Assembly: GCA_025526915.1 (NCBI GenBank)
Contig: JAHLKH010000336.1
Coordinates: 1-19,155 of the forward strand
Length of the DNA: 19,155 nt
From: Entophlyctis helioformis
Taxonomy: Eukaryota > Chytridiomycota > Chytridiomycetes > Chytridiales > Chytriomycetaceae
Direction of reading: 5' to 3'
Both the position numbers and the translations under genes were made by a program. Shown piece by piece: positions 7,218 through 17,112 of the stretch; the stretch's first letter is position 1, and the number at the start of each line of letters is the position of its first letter. Under the pieces are notes generated by a model. That model ran no database searches, had not been told where the DNA came from, and saw only the letters and a list, made by a program, of their open reading frames with translations.

Positions 7218-9905
7218 ATGGAGCAGGTTCTGACGTCGCTCGCGCTCTCCGGAGGTAACGCCCTCGCTCTGCCCGTCGACGAGGCCGTCCTGACAGAGAG
7301 CCTCGTGCAGGCGCTGCTGTCCGAGCTGCTGGCCTCGGCCGCCGCATCGTCGCTCCAGCCCGGCCTGGCTCGTCGGCTGCAACCGCTGGCTGACCACTTC
7401 ACTTCGGATGCTGCCCACGGCCGCTCCATCGGCTCCATCGGCTCCGTCGGCTCTGTGGGATCTGTGGGATCTGTGGGACCTGGCCCTGCGTACACGCTGC
7501 TAGCCTCGCTTGTCGGCAAAGCCGCCATCTCGTACGCTCAGTCCATCGCCGTGCGCAAGCTGTCTGGCTTCATTCAGCAGCGGCTCGAAGGCGCCTCGGC
7601 AACAGCCTCCAAGGGCACTGCGGCCACCAGGCACAGGCGAGGCTCGACGGCCAAGGACAGCACCGACGGCAGCGACAACGAATCAGCAGACGACGACGAC
7701 GACAGCAGCAGCAGCAGCGCCAACGTCGTTCTCACGGAGCAGGCGCTTGCCGATCAAGCCCGCCGTCGTCGCGAGTCTGCCGCACTCGACATGCGTCTGC
7801 GCAGTCTGCGTCAGCTGCAGACTCAGCTCGAGCACAAGCTGGGCATTCTCACGCCAGCACTCGATCTGTGCGAGTGGGCGGCCTGCAGAAGCCACTCGAA
7901 GCTGCTCGCCTCTGCGTTGACGCTGTCGCGCGACTTGAATCGCGATCTCGAGGATCTTGGACGCTCGGTCGGTGCACTCGGCCAGCAAAGCGGCACAGCG
8001 GCATCGCCAGCGACACCATTACGCAGCAATCCTGACGCATTCGGGCACCCTTCGTCTGTCTCGATGGACGCCTCGGATCAGATCGCCGAGCTGGATCAAG
8101 TCGTGCTCGCATTCCGAGCCGTGATAGGACAGGTCGACAGCCTCGTGCCGTACCTGCAGATGGCGCTCCAGGTATCCGGCGTGCAGTTTGGCAACAGAGT
8201 GCCGGTCGGCGTGTCGCCAGTCCTGCTGTCAAGAGCCTCGCACGCACTCTCGGTCGTCGATGCACAACTAGTGTCATTCTATGCATCTCAGTCGCAGTCG
8301 CCTCCGTCTTCTGTGGCGCCTCCGGCTCCCACGCTGCCCATGTTTGTCGGCCCAGTGTTTTGGGTCAAGATGTATTCGCTGTTTGAGGGGTCGGCACGAT
8401 CCAAGACAGTCGTGGACTGGACATGGAAAGAGGAATACCCAAAGTGCCGCGCTCGGCTGCTGCGACACGACTCGCGGCGGCCTCCTGACACGCCTTCCGA
8501 TGCCGCATCTTCTGACGAGCCGCTCTACCAGCGCACATTCACATTGGCTTTGGACCAGGACTTGAACGACGGACGCTTCCACGACGAGCTGTTTGGCAAC
8601 ATCGATTCGTCTGCAGCAGCCGGCAAGACTGCCGACGTGTATGATGCCAAACGCCAACCATCGACCAAGTTTTTGCTTGGCGAGCAGCGACGCATCTCGC
8701 TCGACTCGATCCAGAGCGTGTTCTACACCAACTCGGGCAAGCTGCTCAACATCGAGGACGCTACCATGCCTGTTCTCGTTCTCAAACTGTCCGTGCCAGT
8801 GTCGGAACCAGACGCACTTGCACGTACAGCCAAAGCCACCACTCAGTCTGCACCTTCGACGCCAGTGACCAAACCAAAAGGCCAAGCCGGGTCCGCAACA
8901 CGCGTGCAGTGGATTGCGCTCGAGGTGTATGATGCAGATGCTGCCTCGGATGACGACGACGCTGACGGCCAGAACTCGGACCAGAACTACAAGAGCGGCA
9001 GCGAGAGCGAAAGTGGCGGCGAGGACGATGAGCCATCAGCCCAGTCCAGCACATCAACAGTTGATGCCCTGTCATCACGAGTCCAAGACCTGCGACTTCG
9101 CGATCCGTATCTGCCAAAGACGGGCATAGCTGCTGCTGCTGTACAAACACCTTCACGCCCTGGACTGCTCGGGTCTCCTGCAGCGGACATGTCCGGTGCG
9201 CGGTCTCGGAGACGTGGCCCCCGCCATGCGGCACATCATCGCACGCCTGGTGCTGGACCCGGCTCGGTCATGACACCCTCCAGTGCGCGTCGGCGCGGCG
9301 GTGGCATTGCTGTAATCCCCACAGGGAGACTGTCGCCCTGGATCCAGGCCATTCCAATGAGCAGCCATGGCCCCACTCCCGCTGGCGCTGGCCCGGCCGA
9401 CTTGGCAGCCATCGAGGCACAGAAGCAAGCCGAACGCGAACGGCTTGAAGCTATGCAACAACAGTACCTCAGTGATCTGTGTCTGCTCGAGTACATGCTG
9501 CGCATGGCGTCGCTCGAGCAGACCGAGAATATGTCGCATCTGGATGTCATGGACGAGAAGATGTATGCGTACCTTGTCAATGATGCTGGCCAAGGCAGCG
9601 GGAGCAGTGTCGGCCTGATGGATGCCAATTCAGCTGCAGGTGCTGTAGCTGCAACGAGTATGGGCAGCATGGGCGGGCAGGGCTCGCATGCCGAGCGCGG
9701 CGATGTGCCGTTGCATGCCACCGTTCCGCGATCCAAGGCCGAGTTTGCTGCCGCGGCAAGTGGGGCTGGCAGTGGCCGCATGGCGGGCCCTGGGTCGCCG
9801 CTAGACGGACGTGGCCGTCAAGGACTTGGAGGCAGCGCTGGCACTGGTGGTGCTGCGTCAGGCCAGCGGTTCTTGGAAAAGCTGCGCAGCGCAGCAGCCG
9901 AATGA
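7218..9905 (+). CDS. Ran-GTP-binding protein of the fungal Yrb30 type
   Basis: Yrb30-family proteins bind Ran-GTP, the GTPase that drives nuclear transport. This is a single 895-residue open frame. Blocks resembling the family as I remember it are an N-terminal helix with [11 protein letters not shown] (about 105-115), the segment [17 protein letters not shown] (204-220), [18 protein letters not shown] (331-348), the [14 protein letters not shown] block (401-414), a block with [13 protein letters not shown] (about 450), and a C-terminal helical [13 protein letters not shown] segment. Variable linkers are Gly-Ser-Val, poly-Asp/Ser and Gly-rich repeats, so the protein is longer than typical members. 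I chose the ATG starting MEQVL; the open frame upstream lacks an ATG and overlaps the RNase H2A start region. The family call rests on pattern memory and would be settled by a Pfam search. Confidence 0.66.
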   Translation: MEQVLTSLALSGGNALALPVDEAVLTESLVQALLSELLASAAASSLQPGLARRLQPLADHFTSDAAHGRSIGSIGSVGSVGSVGSVGPGPAYTLLASLVGKAAISYAQSIAVRKLSGFIQQRLEGASATASKGTAATRHRRGSTAKDSTDGSDNESADDDDDSSSSSANVVLTEQALADQARRRRESAALDMRLRSLRQLQTQLEHKLGILTPALDLCEWAACRSHSKLLASALTLSRDLNRDLEDLGRSVGALGQQSGTAASPATPLRSNPDAFGHPSSVSMDASDQIAELDQVVLAFRAVIGQVDSLVPYLQMALQVSGVQFGNRVPVGVSPVLLSRASHALSVVDAQLVSFYASQSQSPPSSVAPPAPTLPMFVGPVFWVKMYSLFEGSARSKTVVDWTWKEEYPKCRARLLRHDSRRPPDTPSDAASSDEPLYQRTFTLALDQDLNDGRFHDELFGNIDSSAAAGKTADVYDAKRQPSTKFLLGEQRRISLDSIQSVFYTNSGKLLNIEDATMPVLVLKLSVPVSEPDALARTAKATTQSAPSTPVTKPKGQAGSATRVQWIALEVYDADAASDDDDADGQNSDQNYKSGSESESGGEDDEPSAQSSTSTVDALSSRVQDLRLRDPYLPKTGIAAAAVQTPSRPGLLGSPAADMSGARSRRRGPRHAAHHRTPGAGPGSVMTPSSARRRGGGIAVIPTGRLSPWIQAIPMSSHGPTPAGAGPADLAAIEAQKQAERERLEAMQQQYLSDLCLLEYMLRMASLEQTENMSHLDVMDEKMYAYLVNDAGQGSGSSVGLMDANSAAGAVAATSMGSMGGQGSHAERGDVPLHATVPRSKAEFAAAASGAGSGRMAGPGSPLDGRGRQGLGGSAGTGGAASGQRFLEKLRSAAAE

Positions 9906-10207
9906 ATGTATCTTTGGTTCATCCTCTGCAAGTCAGTGGTGTGTGCAGTGCGTCCCGGTCAGCGCGTCGCCGGCACCTTTGTGCCGAAAATGTCAAAAAT
10001 GGTGTTTCAGATCAGCAAAATCTGATGTGACCGCGTGTCCGAACCGCGTGTCCCAACCGCGTGCCCCAACCGCGTGCTGTGTTGCAGAATTGTGGCACAC
10101 TATATTGGCCATCCATTCCTCAAAAAGGCGGCCGTCCCGCAGTACGTCTCCCCCCCAACAGCCACCCTTTGGACAGCAGAACCCGGCCCCCTTATACACT
10201 TCTGCAC
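9906..10207. promoter_or_regulatory. Intergenic/promoter region upstream of S41 peptidase
   Basis: This 302-bp region contains no convincing gene. It holds the four-copy 13-bp repeat at 10030-10081, a TATATT element at 10101 (about 107 bp before the ATG), a C-rich tract at 10150-10156 and a TATACA close to the ATG. By position it should contain the 3' end of the Ran-binding gene and the promoter of the peptidase gene. Confidence 0.5.
10030..10081 (+). repeat. 13-bp tandem repeat, four copies (ACCGCGTGTCCCA type)
   Basis: ACCGCGTG recurs at 10030, 10043, 10056 and 10069 with an exact 13-bp period. The trailing five bases vary, and the fourth copy is degenerate after the core. It lies about 130-180 bp upstream of the peptidase ATG, just before a TATA-like element, so it may be a clustered transcription-factor site. 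Confidence 0.8.
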
Positions 10208-12976
10208 ATGCTCGCCACGACCTTCTCTCTCGTTGCCCTTCTCGCCGCCAGCGCGGCCGACGCCCAGACGATCAGTCTTCTCAAGGACGACCGCGCCTTG
10301 CAAGTCTTCATCCCCTACACGCCCGCCGAGAAGGAAATCACGGCGACGCAGGTCGAGCGACTGCTCTCGGTGCGTTGCTCTTGTCCAACCGGGTACCTGG
10401 CTGCGGCTTGTGACTGACAAAGCATGTGTACAACGCTTGCTCTCTTCCTGCAGACATGGGTCAACTACGAGTCAAAGATGACGTACTATCCCGACGGCCC
10501 GCGCTTCGACCCCTTCATCAAGCTCGCTGCTGTCCGCTCCAAGCTCGCCAACATCACCGAGGCCGAGATGCACATCACCTACATGAACGCCTTTGGCAAC
10601 GCTCGTGATGGCCAGTAAGTGTCGGCTATGGCTTGGCCGTTGGCGTCAATGTACATTGGTCTAACGAGCTGGTCCACTTGCAGCACCAACTACGTCACTC
10701 CTGGACCGTACGGCTGCTTCACCGCGACGACCGGCATCTTCTACTCCTTCGCCGACATCAACGGCAAGCGCACCCCTCTCGTCAACCGGTTTACGGCTCG
10801 CGCTGGCACGATCGCCCTCCTTGGCGACGAGCTCAAGAAGGTGTCGATCGGCGACGAGCTTGTGTCCTTCAACGGCAAGACGTTTGACGAGTTCTACAAC
10901 GAGAACCAGTGGATCACTGGCGGTGCCGGCAATGCCGGCGGCCCTCGCAGCGCTCTCAACTACATCAGCGGTATCTCTGGTGGATACAACGAGCTCCCCA
11001 AGAACGATGTCAACACGTTCGTGTTCAAGTCTGCCGCCACTGACCAGCAGTACAACGTCACCATGCCTTACGCGTCGTTCCGCGACGACGCCTGCTGGGC
11101 TGCCACCGCCAAACTTGTGCCTGGCCTCGTCAAGGCTGGTGCACAGGCCAAGTCTGGCGCCGAGTCTGCTTTCCGCGCACCAGCCGGCGGCGCTCCTGCT
11201 TCTGCTCCTGCTCCCGCTTCCAAGCCCAAGATCGACTTCCTAAAGACGCCAATGGCTGTTCGCGTCGACCCTCTCAAGGCTCTTGAAGTGAAGCCCCAGC
11301 AGTACAAGATCGGCCCCGTCACCACCAGAACGACTGCCATCTCTGGCCTCTCGTGGGCCATCTACGACCCCCAGGGCAAGAACCTCGGCCTGATCCGCAT
11401 CGACGACTTTGAGCCCAAGGACTCGACCGGTGCCCTCAACGACCAGCTCGCGCTCTCGATCATGCACGGTCTCCTCTCCAAGGAGCTCAAGGACACCAAC
11501 GCCATCCTCTTTGATATGCGCGGCAACGGTGGCGGTCTCATCTCGTACGCCGACGGCATCCCGCAGCTCTTCCAGGCCGACCACGACCCTATGGGTGCTC
11601 GCTACCTCTACAAGGACATCATGAAGCGTCTGTTTGTCGACCCATACGGCCCCAACGACTCGTTCCGTCAGGCGTATGAAAAGACCAAGCCCGGCTCCAA
11701 GTACACCGAGCTCGGCTACTTTGGCACCATGGCCGACTCGAACCAGATCGGCCACGCGTACGTCAGACCCATCGGTCTCCTCACGGACGGCAACTGTTTC
11801 TCTGCTTGCGAGCTCCTGTCGGCCAACATCCAGAACGCAGACATTGGAATCATCTTTGGCGAGGACTCGGCCACCGGCGGTGGTGGTGCCAACGTGCTCG
11901 AGCACAAGAACCTGGTCGCGGTCTCCAACTTCCTCAAGAACGACGACTTTGTGCCCCTCCCCAACACCGACGTGCTCGGCGAGTACGCCCCGTCCATGCG
12001 CGTCGGTATCCGGCAGACTGTCAGAAAGGGCAAAGCTCTCGGCAAGCTCATCGAGGACAACGGTGTCCCCACCGACATGATCGTCCTGCCCACTCGCGAG
12101 GACGTTGCCGCCAAGGGTCCCAAGAACACGCAGCTCGACCGAATTGCTGATGCACTCGCCCGTCGCGGTGCACTCAACGGCCAGAACGTGCTCCACTTTG
12201 CCAGCTCTCCTGTCCGCTTTGACGCTTCTGGCCCCTTCACCTTTGCTCCCGAGATCGCCGGAATCGACGAGATCCTCATCCAGACGCCTGCCGGCAAGCG
12301 CATTGCTCGCCGCCACGATCTGTTTGCCAATGTTGGCGGCAAGCGCGTCCTCTCCGTCCCCGTGAGCTCGACTGGCTCTGGACTCGGCAACACGCAGCTC
12401 ACCGTCCTCGGCAAGGCCAACGGCAAGCAGGTCGTCAAGGCCCAGCGTTACGTGCGCACGCTTGCCAAGGACTCTGACCGCATCGATGCCACCAAGCCGT
12501 ACACGTGGGACCTCAAGACCGGCCCCGCTGTCGGCATCTACAACAGCGGCATCGCTGTCGGCAACCCGGCTCTCGGCTGGAACAAGGCTGGTGACAAGTG
12601 GATCATTGGAGACGGTACGCTCTACGCCGACAACGTCGACACGGACATTGTGACGTTCGTCACGGCCCCCGTCGGCACGACTCTCTCGATCACTCTCAAG
12701 GCGACTCTCGACTCTGAGAAGGACTACGACTACCTGTTCCTCAACGTCATTGCCGCTGACGGCAAGATCACGCCTCTCCTCACAGAGACAAACACCGAGA
12801 CGGGCAAGGTCGTTTCAGGCAACTCTGGCAAGGCCAACATTGACCAGACCTTCTCGTTCACAACCACGTCGGACAAGTTCACCATCTCGCTCCACTTTGT
12901 GTCCGATGGCGCTGTCGAGAGTGTTGGTGCCTCGATCTCTGCATTCTCGGTTGCCGCTGGTCCTAGAAAGCCCTAA
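10208..12976 (+). CDS. Secreted S41-family serine peptidase (CPAF-like)
   Basis: The predicted product is an extracellular or cell-wall peptidase of 871 residues. Exons are 10208-10369, 10454-10614 and 10684-12976, with GTGCGT and GTAAGT donors and CTGAC and CTAAC branch sites. Residues 1-19 form a signal peptide with a Leu/Ala core, ending near ADA-Q. The segment NARDGHTNYV (His108), the FDMRGNGGG strand-turn and LTDGNCFSACELL (Ser481) fit the S41 fold and its CPAF-like branch, with His108 and Ser481 as general base and nucleophile. A possible third residue is Glu565 in LIEDNGV, which is uncertain. A Pro/Ala linker (about 11180-11225) separates the N-terminal region from the catalytic half. 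The C-terminal 200 residues look like beta-rich domains. Codon use is strongly biased to C-ending codons, suggesting high expression. Substrate is unknown. Confidence 0.85.
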
Positions 12977-13095
12977 GCATGCTCATGTCTGCTCATCCGT
13001 TTGTCTTGAAGGTCTATGTTAATGAATGTCCCAAAAGTACCTTGATTGCACGCGAGATCCAACTTGGATGCCTCTCTGATAATCCATGCTTGCCA
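12977..13095. other. Short intergenic gap between S41 peptidase and cyclin
   Basis: This 119-bp tandem gap must hold the end of the peptidase transcript and the cyclin promoter or leader. No TATA box is evident. The reading frame of the cyclin is open across it from an ATG at 12979, but that ATG sits 2 bp after the previous stop and is unlikely to be the true start. Confidence 0.5.
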
Positions 13096-15108
13096 ATGAT
13101 GCTTGCAAATCTCGCGCGTCACGTCGCGTCATGCTGTCAGACAGTGCCACCGAAAGCGGCACCCGCGCCGTCCGCTGCCGCCGCTGCTATCGCTCTTCCT
13201 CACAGCCGCCACGCCGTCGACCACAACGCCGCTGGTGGTGCACCGTTTGCAGCGACGTCGTTTTGTTCTGCAACGTTCCAGCCGCACGGCCTGCCCCCGC
13301 AGCCGCTCCTGTTCGGCCAGGTCGACTCGCCGAGCGGCTTCCACGCTGCAACGACCACTGCCGGCCACTCACAGACGTGGATGATGACGTTTGCCACGCC
13401 GTCTGCTGCACATCCCCCTCCACCAATGACATCGTCGTCTGCAGACTGTGATGTCACCGCCACCGCCAGCATGCGCCGTCGTCATCATCATGGATCTGGC
13501 GCTGGATTTGGACCAGACAACCTCCGCCACCACAACCACCACAACCACTCGAGCCACTCGAGCCAGCCGCACCGTCCGGCCCTTCAGCCTTCAGTTGTGG
13601 CTTCCGCCGCTGCCTTTGCTGCCGCCACCGCATCGGCATCTGCTGCCACTCGCGTCCCCGTCTCCGCCCCCGCCCTCTCAGCCTCCGCTGCCGTCGCTTT
13701 GGGCTGTGCCGACATGCGCGTGTCAACCACGTTCGCATTGGACCAGAGCGCCACCATGGCCCGTATCGCGAGTGCCGCTCGTGACACCTTGGAGCACCAG
13801 CACCAGCAGCAGCAACAACAGCACGAGCAGCTGCGCGAGCAGCCACTTGCTTTGCAAATGCCGCCGGCATTGCCGCTTCCTTCCTTCAAAAGCCAGCAGA
13901 TCTCGTCCGACAGCCAGCAGCAACAGCAGCAGCACAGCGAGATGCAGCAACTGCGACACATGCAGCGCATGCAGCACATGCAGCACATGCAGCAGCAGCA
14001 GATCGACTCGGACCTGTTCACCATGCAGCTCCAGCACCAGCAAGCACATCAAGCACACCTCGAGCACCGCCACGAACAACAACACGAGCACTGCCACCAG
14101 GGAACAGCCGGCTCTGCCGATGGCGCACAGCTCGCCCACTTTGTCTCGTCCCTGGTCCTGCTCATCTGGCACTCGCTCATCGTGTCCGAGTCCGATCCCG
14201 TCTTTACCCACTTTTGCTCGTTCACCGGCCGCATCTTTGCAGCCACCACCAACAACGTCACGCCGCCCGTCGTGCTGACGGCCCTGCGCTATGTCAAGCG
14301 GCTCCGCGCGACCATGCGCAGCGCCCCCGTCCCTGGCTCGGAGCTTCGCGTGTGGGCGTCTGCCCTGAGTCTGGCCGACGCTTACGTCAACGACAACGCG
14401 TACACCACCCGCTCCTGGTCCGACGTCTCTGGATTCGCCGTGGCCGAGTGCGTCGCGATGCGCAAAGAGTTTCTCGACCAGATCGGCTTTGACCTCGGTC
14501 TCTCGGAGCGCGACTATGCCGAGTGGCTCGCCGAGCTCGAGGTGCTCTTTGACACCATCGTCGCCAGCAACAAGCTGCCTGCCGCACAGCTGCCTGCCGC
14601 ACAGCTGTCGCCCATGTCGCTCGCCACCAGCGTGTCTGGCGTGTCCAGCGTGTCTGGTCTGTCCAGTGTGTCTGATACCATGACACTCGCCGGCTCGCAG
14701 CACGACATGGACACCGCCACGTCGGCGTCGACAGCCTCGTTGGCCTCGCCTGCCTCGCTGCCCCTCGACGTCGCTGCTGTCTGGCCCACGTGCACCTTTT
14801 GCGACATTGCCGATCCGCACCAGCACGTCCTGCCTGGCTCGCTCCTCTCGCCGGCCATGCTCAACCACCACCTGCAGCACCAGCTGGCGTCATCCATGCC
14901 TCTCTCGATGCCGCTCCCGCTCCTGCCGCCGCTGCCGTTCATCCCGCTGCCGTTCATCCCGCTGCCACAGCTCGCACTCGCCTGGCCGTCGTCGTTCTCG
15001 TCGTATGCGGCCGCCACGTACCAGTCGGTCGTGAGCAACGTCCACACGGTCTCGGTGGCTGCGCGTGTGCCTGCCGCACACTCGCTCGACTACCGCATCC
15101 CCTTCTGA
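13096..15108 (+). CDS. Cyclin of the Pho80/Pcl type with long Q/H-rich N-terminal region
   Basis: Pho80/Pcl cyclins activate Pho85-type cyclin-dependent kinases that govern nutrient signalling, polarity and cell cycle. The cyclin box lies at about residues 344-490 (14126-14570). It begins LAHFVSSLVLLIWHS and continues through the VLTALRYVKRL helix, the ELRVWASALSLADAYVND helix, TRSWSDVSGFAV and MRKEFLDQIGFDLGLSE. These are diagnostic of fungal Pcl-like cyclins. The first 340 residues are low complexity, with His/Asn, Ala/Ser, polyglutamine and a repeated HMQ motif. The C-terminus has Ser/Val repeats and a Pro/Leu-rich stretch with a duplicated FIPLP. I chose the double ATG at 13096/13099; the true start may be elsewhere in the long open frame. 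No intron is needed. The kinase partner cannot be seen here. Confidence 0.85.
   Translation: MMLANLARHVASCCQTVPPKAAPAPSAAAAAIALPHSRHAVDHNAAGGAPFAATSFCSATFQPHGLPPQPLLFGQVDSPSGFHAATTTAGHSQTWMMTFATPSAAHPPPPMTSSSADCDVTATASMRRRHHHGSGAGFGPDNLRHHNHHNHSSHSSQPHRPALQPSVVASAAAFAAATASASAATRVPVSAPALSASAAVALGCADMRVSTTFALDQSATMARIASAARDTLEHQHQQQQQQHEQLREQPLALQMPPALPLPSFKSQQISSDSQQQQQQHSEMQQLRHMQRMQHMQHMQQQQIDSDLFTMQLQHQQAHQAHLEHRHEQQHEHCHQGTAGSADGAQLAHFVSSLVLLIWHSLIVSESDPVFTHFCSFTGRIFAATTNNVTPPVVLTALRYVKRLRATMRSAPVPGSELRVWASALSLADAYVNDNAYTTRSWSDVSGFAVAECVAMRKEFLDQIGFDLGLSERDYAEWLAELEVLFDTIVASNKLPAAQLPAAQLSPMSLATSVSGVSSVSGLSSVSDTMTLAGSQHDMDTATSASTASLASPASLPLDVAAVWPTCTFCDIADPHQHVLPGSLLSPAMLNHHLQHQLASSMPLSMPLPLLPPLPFIPLPFIPLPQLALAWPSSFSSYAAATYQSVVSNVHTVSVAARVPAAHSLDYRIPF
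13795..14010 (+). repeat. CAG/CAA-rich polyglutamine-coding tracts in the cyclin gene
   Basis: Mixed CAG/CAA runs encode Gln stretches near 13800-13830, 13913-13940 and 13985-14000, with a tandem CACATGCAG unit near 13957-13998 encoding repeated HMQ. CAA interruptions make the runs imperfect. Confidence 0.8.
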
Positions 15109-15566
15109 GCCGGCCCGCACTCTCTTTCCCTCCTCCTTCTTCGACTGATACCGCTCCCAGTACCCGCCAGCCTCTCTGCTCCTCCCTCCAGCCCTATATC
15201 TATGTCGATCACCTGTTGGTCTCTCTCTCCTTTTGGATCGCTTCTGTCACTCTTGTTTTGCAATGTACATACCTTGACATTCCACTCGGCATACAGCTCT
15301 TGCTGCGTTTACAGTTCATACCGATCACTCTGCGATGCTGCTTCTGTTCCGACGACTGCCGGCTCATGGACAGCAGATGATGCAATGGATGGTCATTCAT
15401 CTGTTGCTGTTGAGCACACTCGCAGCATTCGGCCCGCCGCGTTCCACGCCATGCTGCTTTCCGCGTTGTTGCTGTGCTCTCCGCGTCCTATAAAAGCAGG
15501 ACCTCGCCTCACACCAGCCTGCATCAGCATCCATCTCATCTCATCCACCACTTGCCTTGTCAAGCC
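15109..15566. promoter_or_regulatory. Intergenic region with promoter of the first FAS1 gene
   Basis: No gene is evident in these 458 bp. The first part, just after the cyclin stop, is pyrimidine-rich (CTCTCTTTCCCTCC type). A TATAAAAG element lies at 15489-15496, 78 bp before the FAS1 ATG, followed by a C/A-rich leader typical of a 5' untranslated region. Confidence 0.6.
15489..15496 (+). promoter_or_regulatory. TATA box (TATAAAAG) of first FAS1 gene
   Basis: A consensus TATA element lies 78 bp upstream of the ATG at 15567, inside a GC-rich surround. The second FAS1 gene has TATAAG at a similar distance. Confidence 0.65.
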
Positions 15567-17112
15567 ATGAAGCCAGCCAGCATCCTCGCATCAGCCGTCA
15601 CGGCACTTGCGCTTGTCCTCTCGACAGTGTCTGCTTTGCCCCACCTCAACGAGCGACACATCGAGCGACTCGGCAAGCCACTCGGCAAGCCCTTGAACCA
15701 CTCCACTTGGACACCGCATCGCCGTTTGTCCCGTCGGCAGCATTGTGGCAGCAAGCCTCGCTCGCCAAGCGCTCAGACCCACCAACACAGCCTGCATCGC
15801 AATCCGTCTTCAACGGCACGCTGTTCGACTATCTGTCCAGCACCAGTCTCGCTGGGAATGCCGGCATCAGGGTCTTTGGGTCGCTCATGCTTGCATTCAA
15901 GGACACTCTCGACAACAACGACACCGCGACAACCGTGTTTGCGCCAAGAGACGCTGCCTTCGCTCTGTTTGCTGTCGATGAGCCTGCGCTTGTTGTCAAG
16001 TACTTGGATCTCAAGGCTCTCAAGAACCTCCTTGCCTGTGAGTCGGCGCCTTGCTTGCTTGTTTGCTTGTTTGCTTGCTGGCTCGCTTGCTTGCTTGCCA
16101 CTCACACACACGGTGATCGCATGGCTCACGCTCGCTGCTCATCCCAACACCGCACGCCGCCACCAAGACCACATTGTGCCTGACCAAGAGTTCAATCCAC
16201 AGCCAGGCTCGGCATCGTCGTCATCCACTGCCTCGGTCACGCTGCTCGCCACCCTCGCGTCCGGACATGGCAGCCTTGTGCGCACAGAGTCCAACACAGC
16301 CACAGGCGTCACCCGCATCGGTCTTGGCTTTGGTCGCGGCTCGTTCATTGTCAGGACGATCGTGGCGAGCAACGGCGTGCTGCATCTGATCGACCGCGTG
16401 CTGCTTGAACCCATGCCGTTTGGCGAGACGCTGCGCAGGACAGACATTGGCACTGGGTTCTTGAAGTGGGCGGCGCTGGCTGGACTGCTTGACTTTTGCG
16501 ACCGTCTGGACACGCCAGTGACCATGTATGTGAAGAGTCGCGTTGCGTCGCGCTGTGCCGCGTCGTGGTTGGTGCTCTGTGAGATACGACTGACTGACTG
16601 ACTGACTGACTGGCTGGCTGGCTGGCTTACTGTCCGTCCGTCTGGCCGGCTGGCTGACTCTCCGCTGATGCCAACGTGGCTGCATCGCTGCCAGTCTCGC
16701 ACCCGTCAACGACGCCATGGACACTCTTGTCCAAACGCTCTTCTCGTCCAACCAGACGACATTCACAAAGGGATACCTGTCGACCGTGATCGGCTTCCAC
16801 TTTCTGCCAGCGACGCTCTCTGCTGCTGACATCGCCGGCCGTGCTGCACAGACACCCGATCGCTCCATTGTGCTGTCGACTGGCGTCCCAACAGACAACG
16901 TCACGCTGACGCTCAAGGACCTGCCACAGTCACAGCAGCAAGTGTCGGTGCAAGTGGCGGGCAATGGCAACCTCACGCCAGCACGCATCGTGCGCACCGA
17001 CCTTGTCTTTGCGAGTGGGCTGATCCACTTTGTGAGCGCTGTGCTCTTTCCGTCGTTCAAGACGCAGCTGCGTGCCAACGAGATCAACAGCACTGTGCTG
17101 CCTGTCCTTTGA
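15567..17112 (+). CDS. Secreted fasciclin (FAS1) domain protein, apparent 5' frameshift
   Basis: FAS1 domains mediate adhesion or matrix contacts in secreted and surface proteins. The signal peptide starts at 15567 (MKPASILASAVTALALVLS, cleavage near SA). The FAS1 domain begins in another frame from about 15705, with TVFAPRDAAF and the start of the YH motif. Later exons are 16168-16525 and 16695-17112. The intron 16038-16167 joins T to AC to give the Tyr of YHIVPDQ, and 16526-16694 rejoins VTILAPVNDAMD of the second domain. The protein would be about 414 residues with two FAS1 domains. No intron with a CTGAC/CTAAC branch explains the switch near 15690-15720. A weak alternative is an intron 15627-15751 (GTGTCT donor), which restores frame but cuts the end of the signal peptide. 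Otherwise the copy is a pseudogene or contains a sequence error. Confidence 0.75.
16050..16098 (+). repeat. (CTTG)n/(TTTG) microsatellite in FAS1 intron 1
   Basis: Degenerate four-base units CTTG, TTTG and CTGG run through the first half of the intron 16038-16167, shortly after its GTGAGT donor. Confidence 0.8.
16588..16627 (+). repeat. (GACT)6(GGCT)4 microsatellite in FAS1 intron 2
   Basis: Six perfect GACT units pass directly into four GGCT units within the intron 16526-16694. The GACT array contains repeated CTGAC, the branch-site sequence seen in many other introns of this window. Confidence 0.88.

Noticed and set aside
11240..12316. 358-residue minus-strand open frame over the S41 peptidase
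   Set aside because: Shadow of the strongly codon-biased peptidase; Val/Asp/Glu/Leu-rich composition is what the complement of GTC, CTC and GAC codons gives.
12979..13095. Upstream ATG extending the cyclin by 39 codons
   Set aside because: It lies 2 bp after the peptidase stop, leaving no room for a promoter or leader, and the added residues match nothing.
13723..14880. 385-residue minus-strand open frame over the cyclin
   Set aside because: Shadow of the cyclin box and of the CAG-rich tracts (read as poly-Leu/Val); no independent motif.
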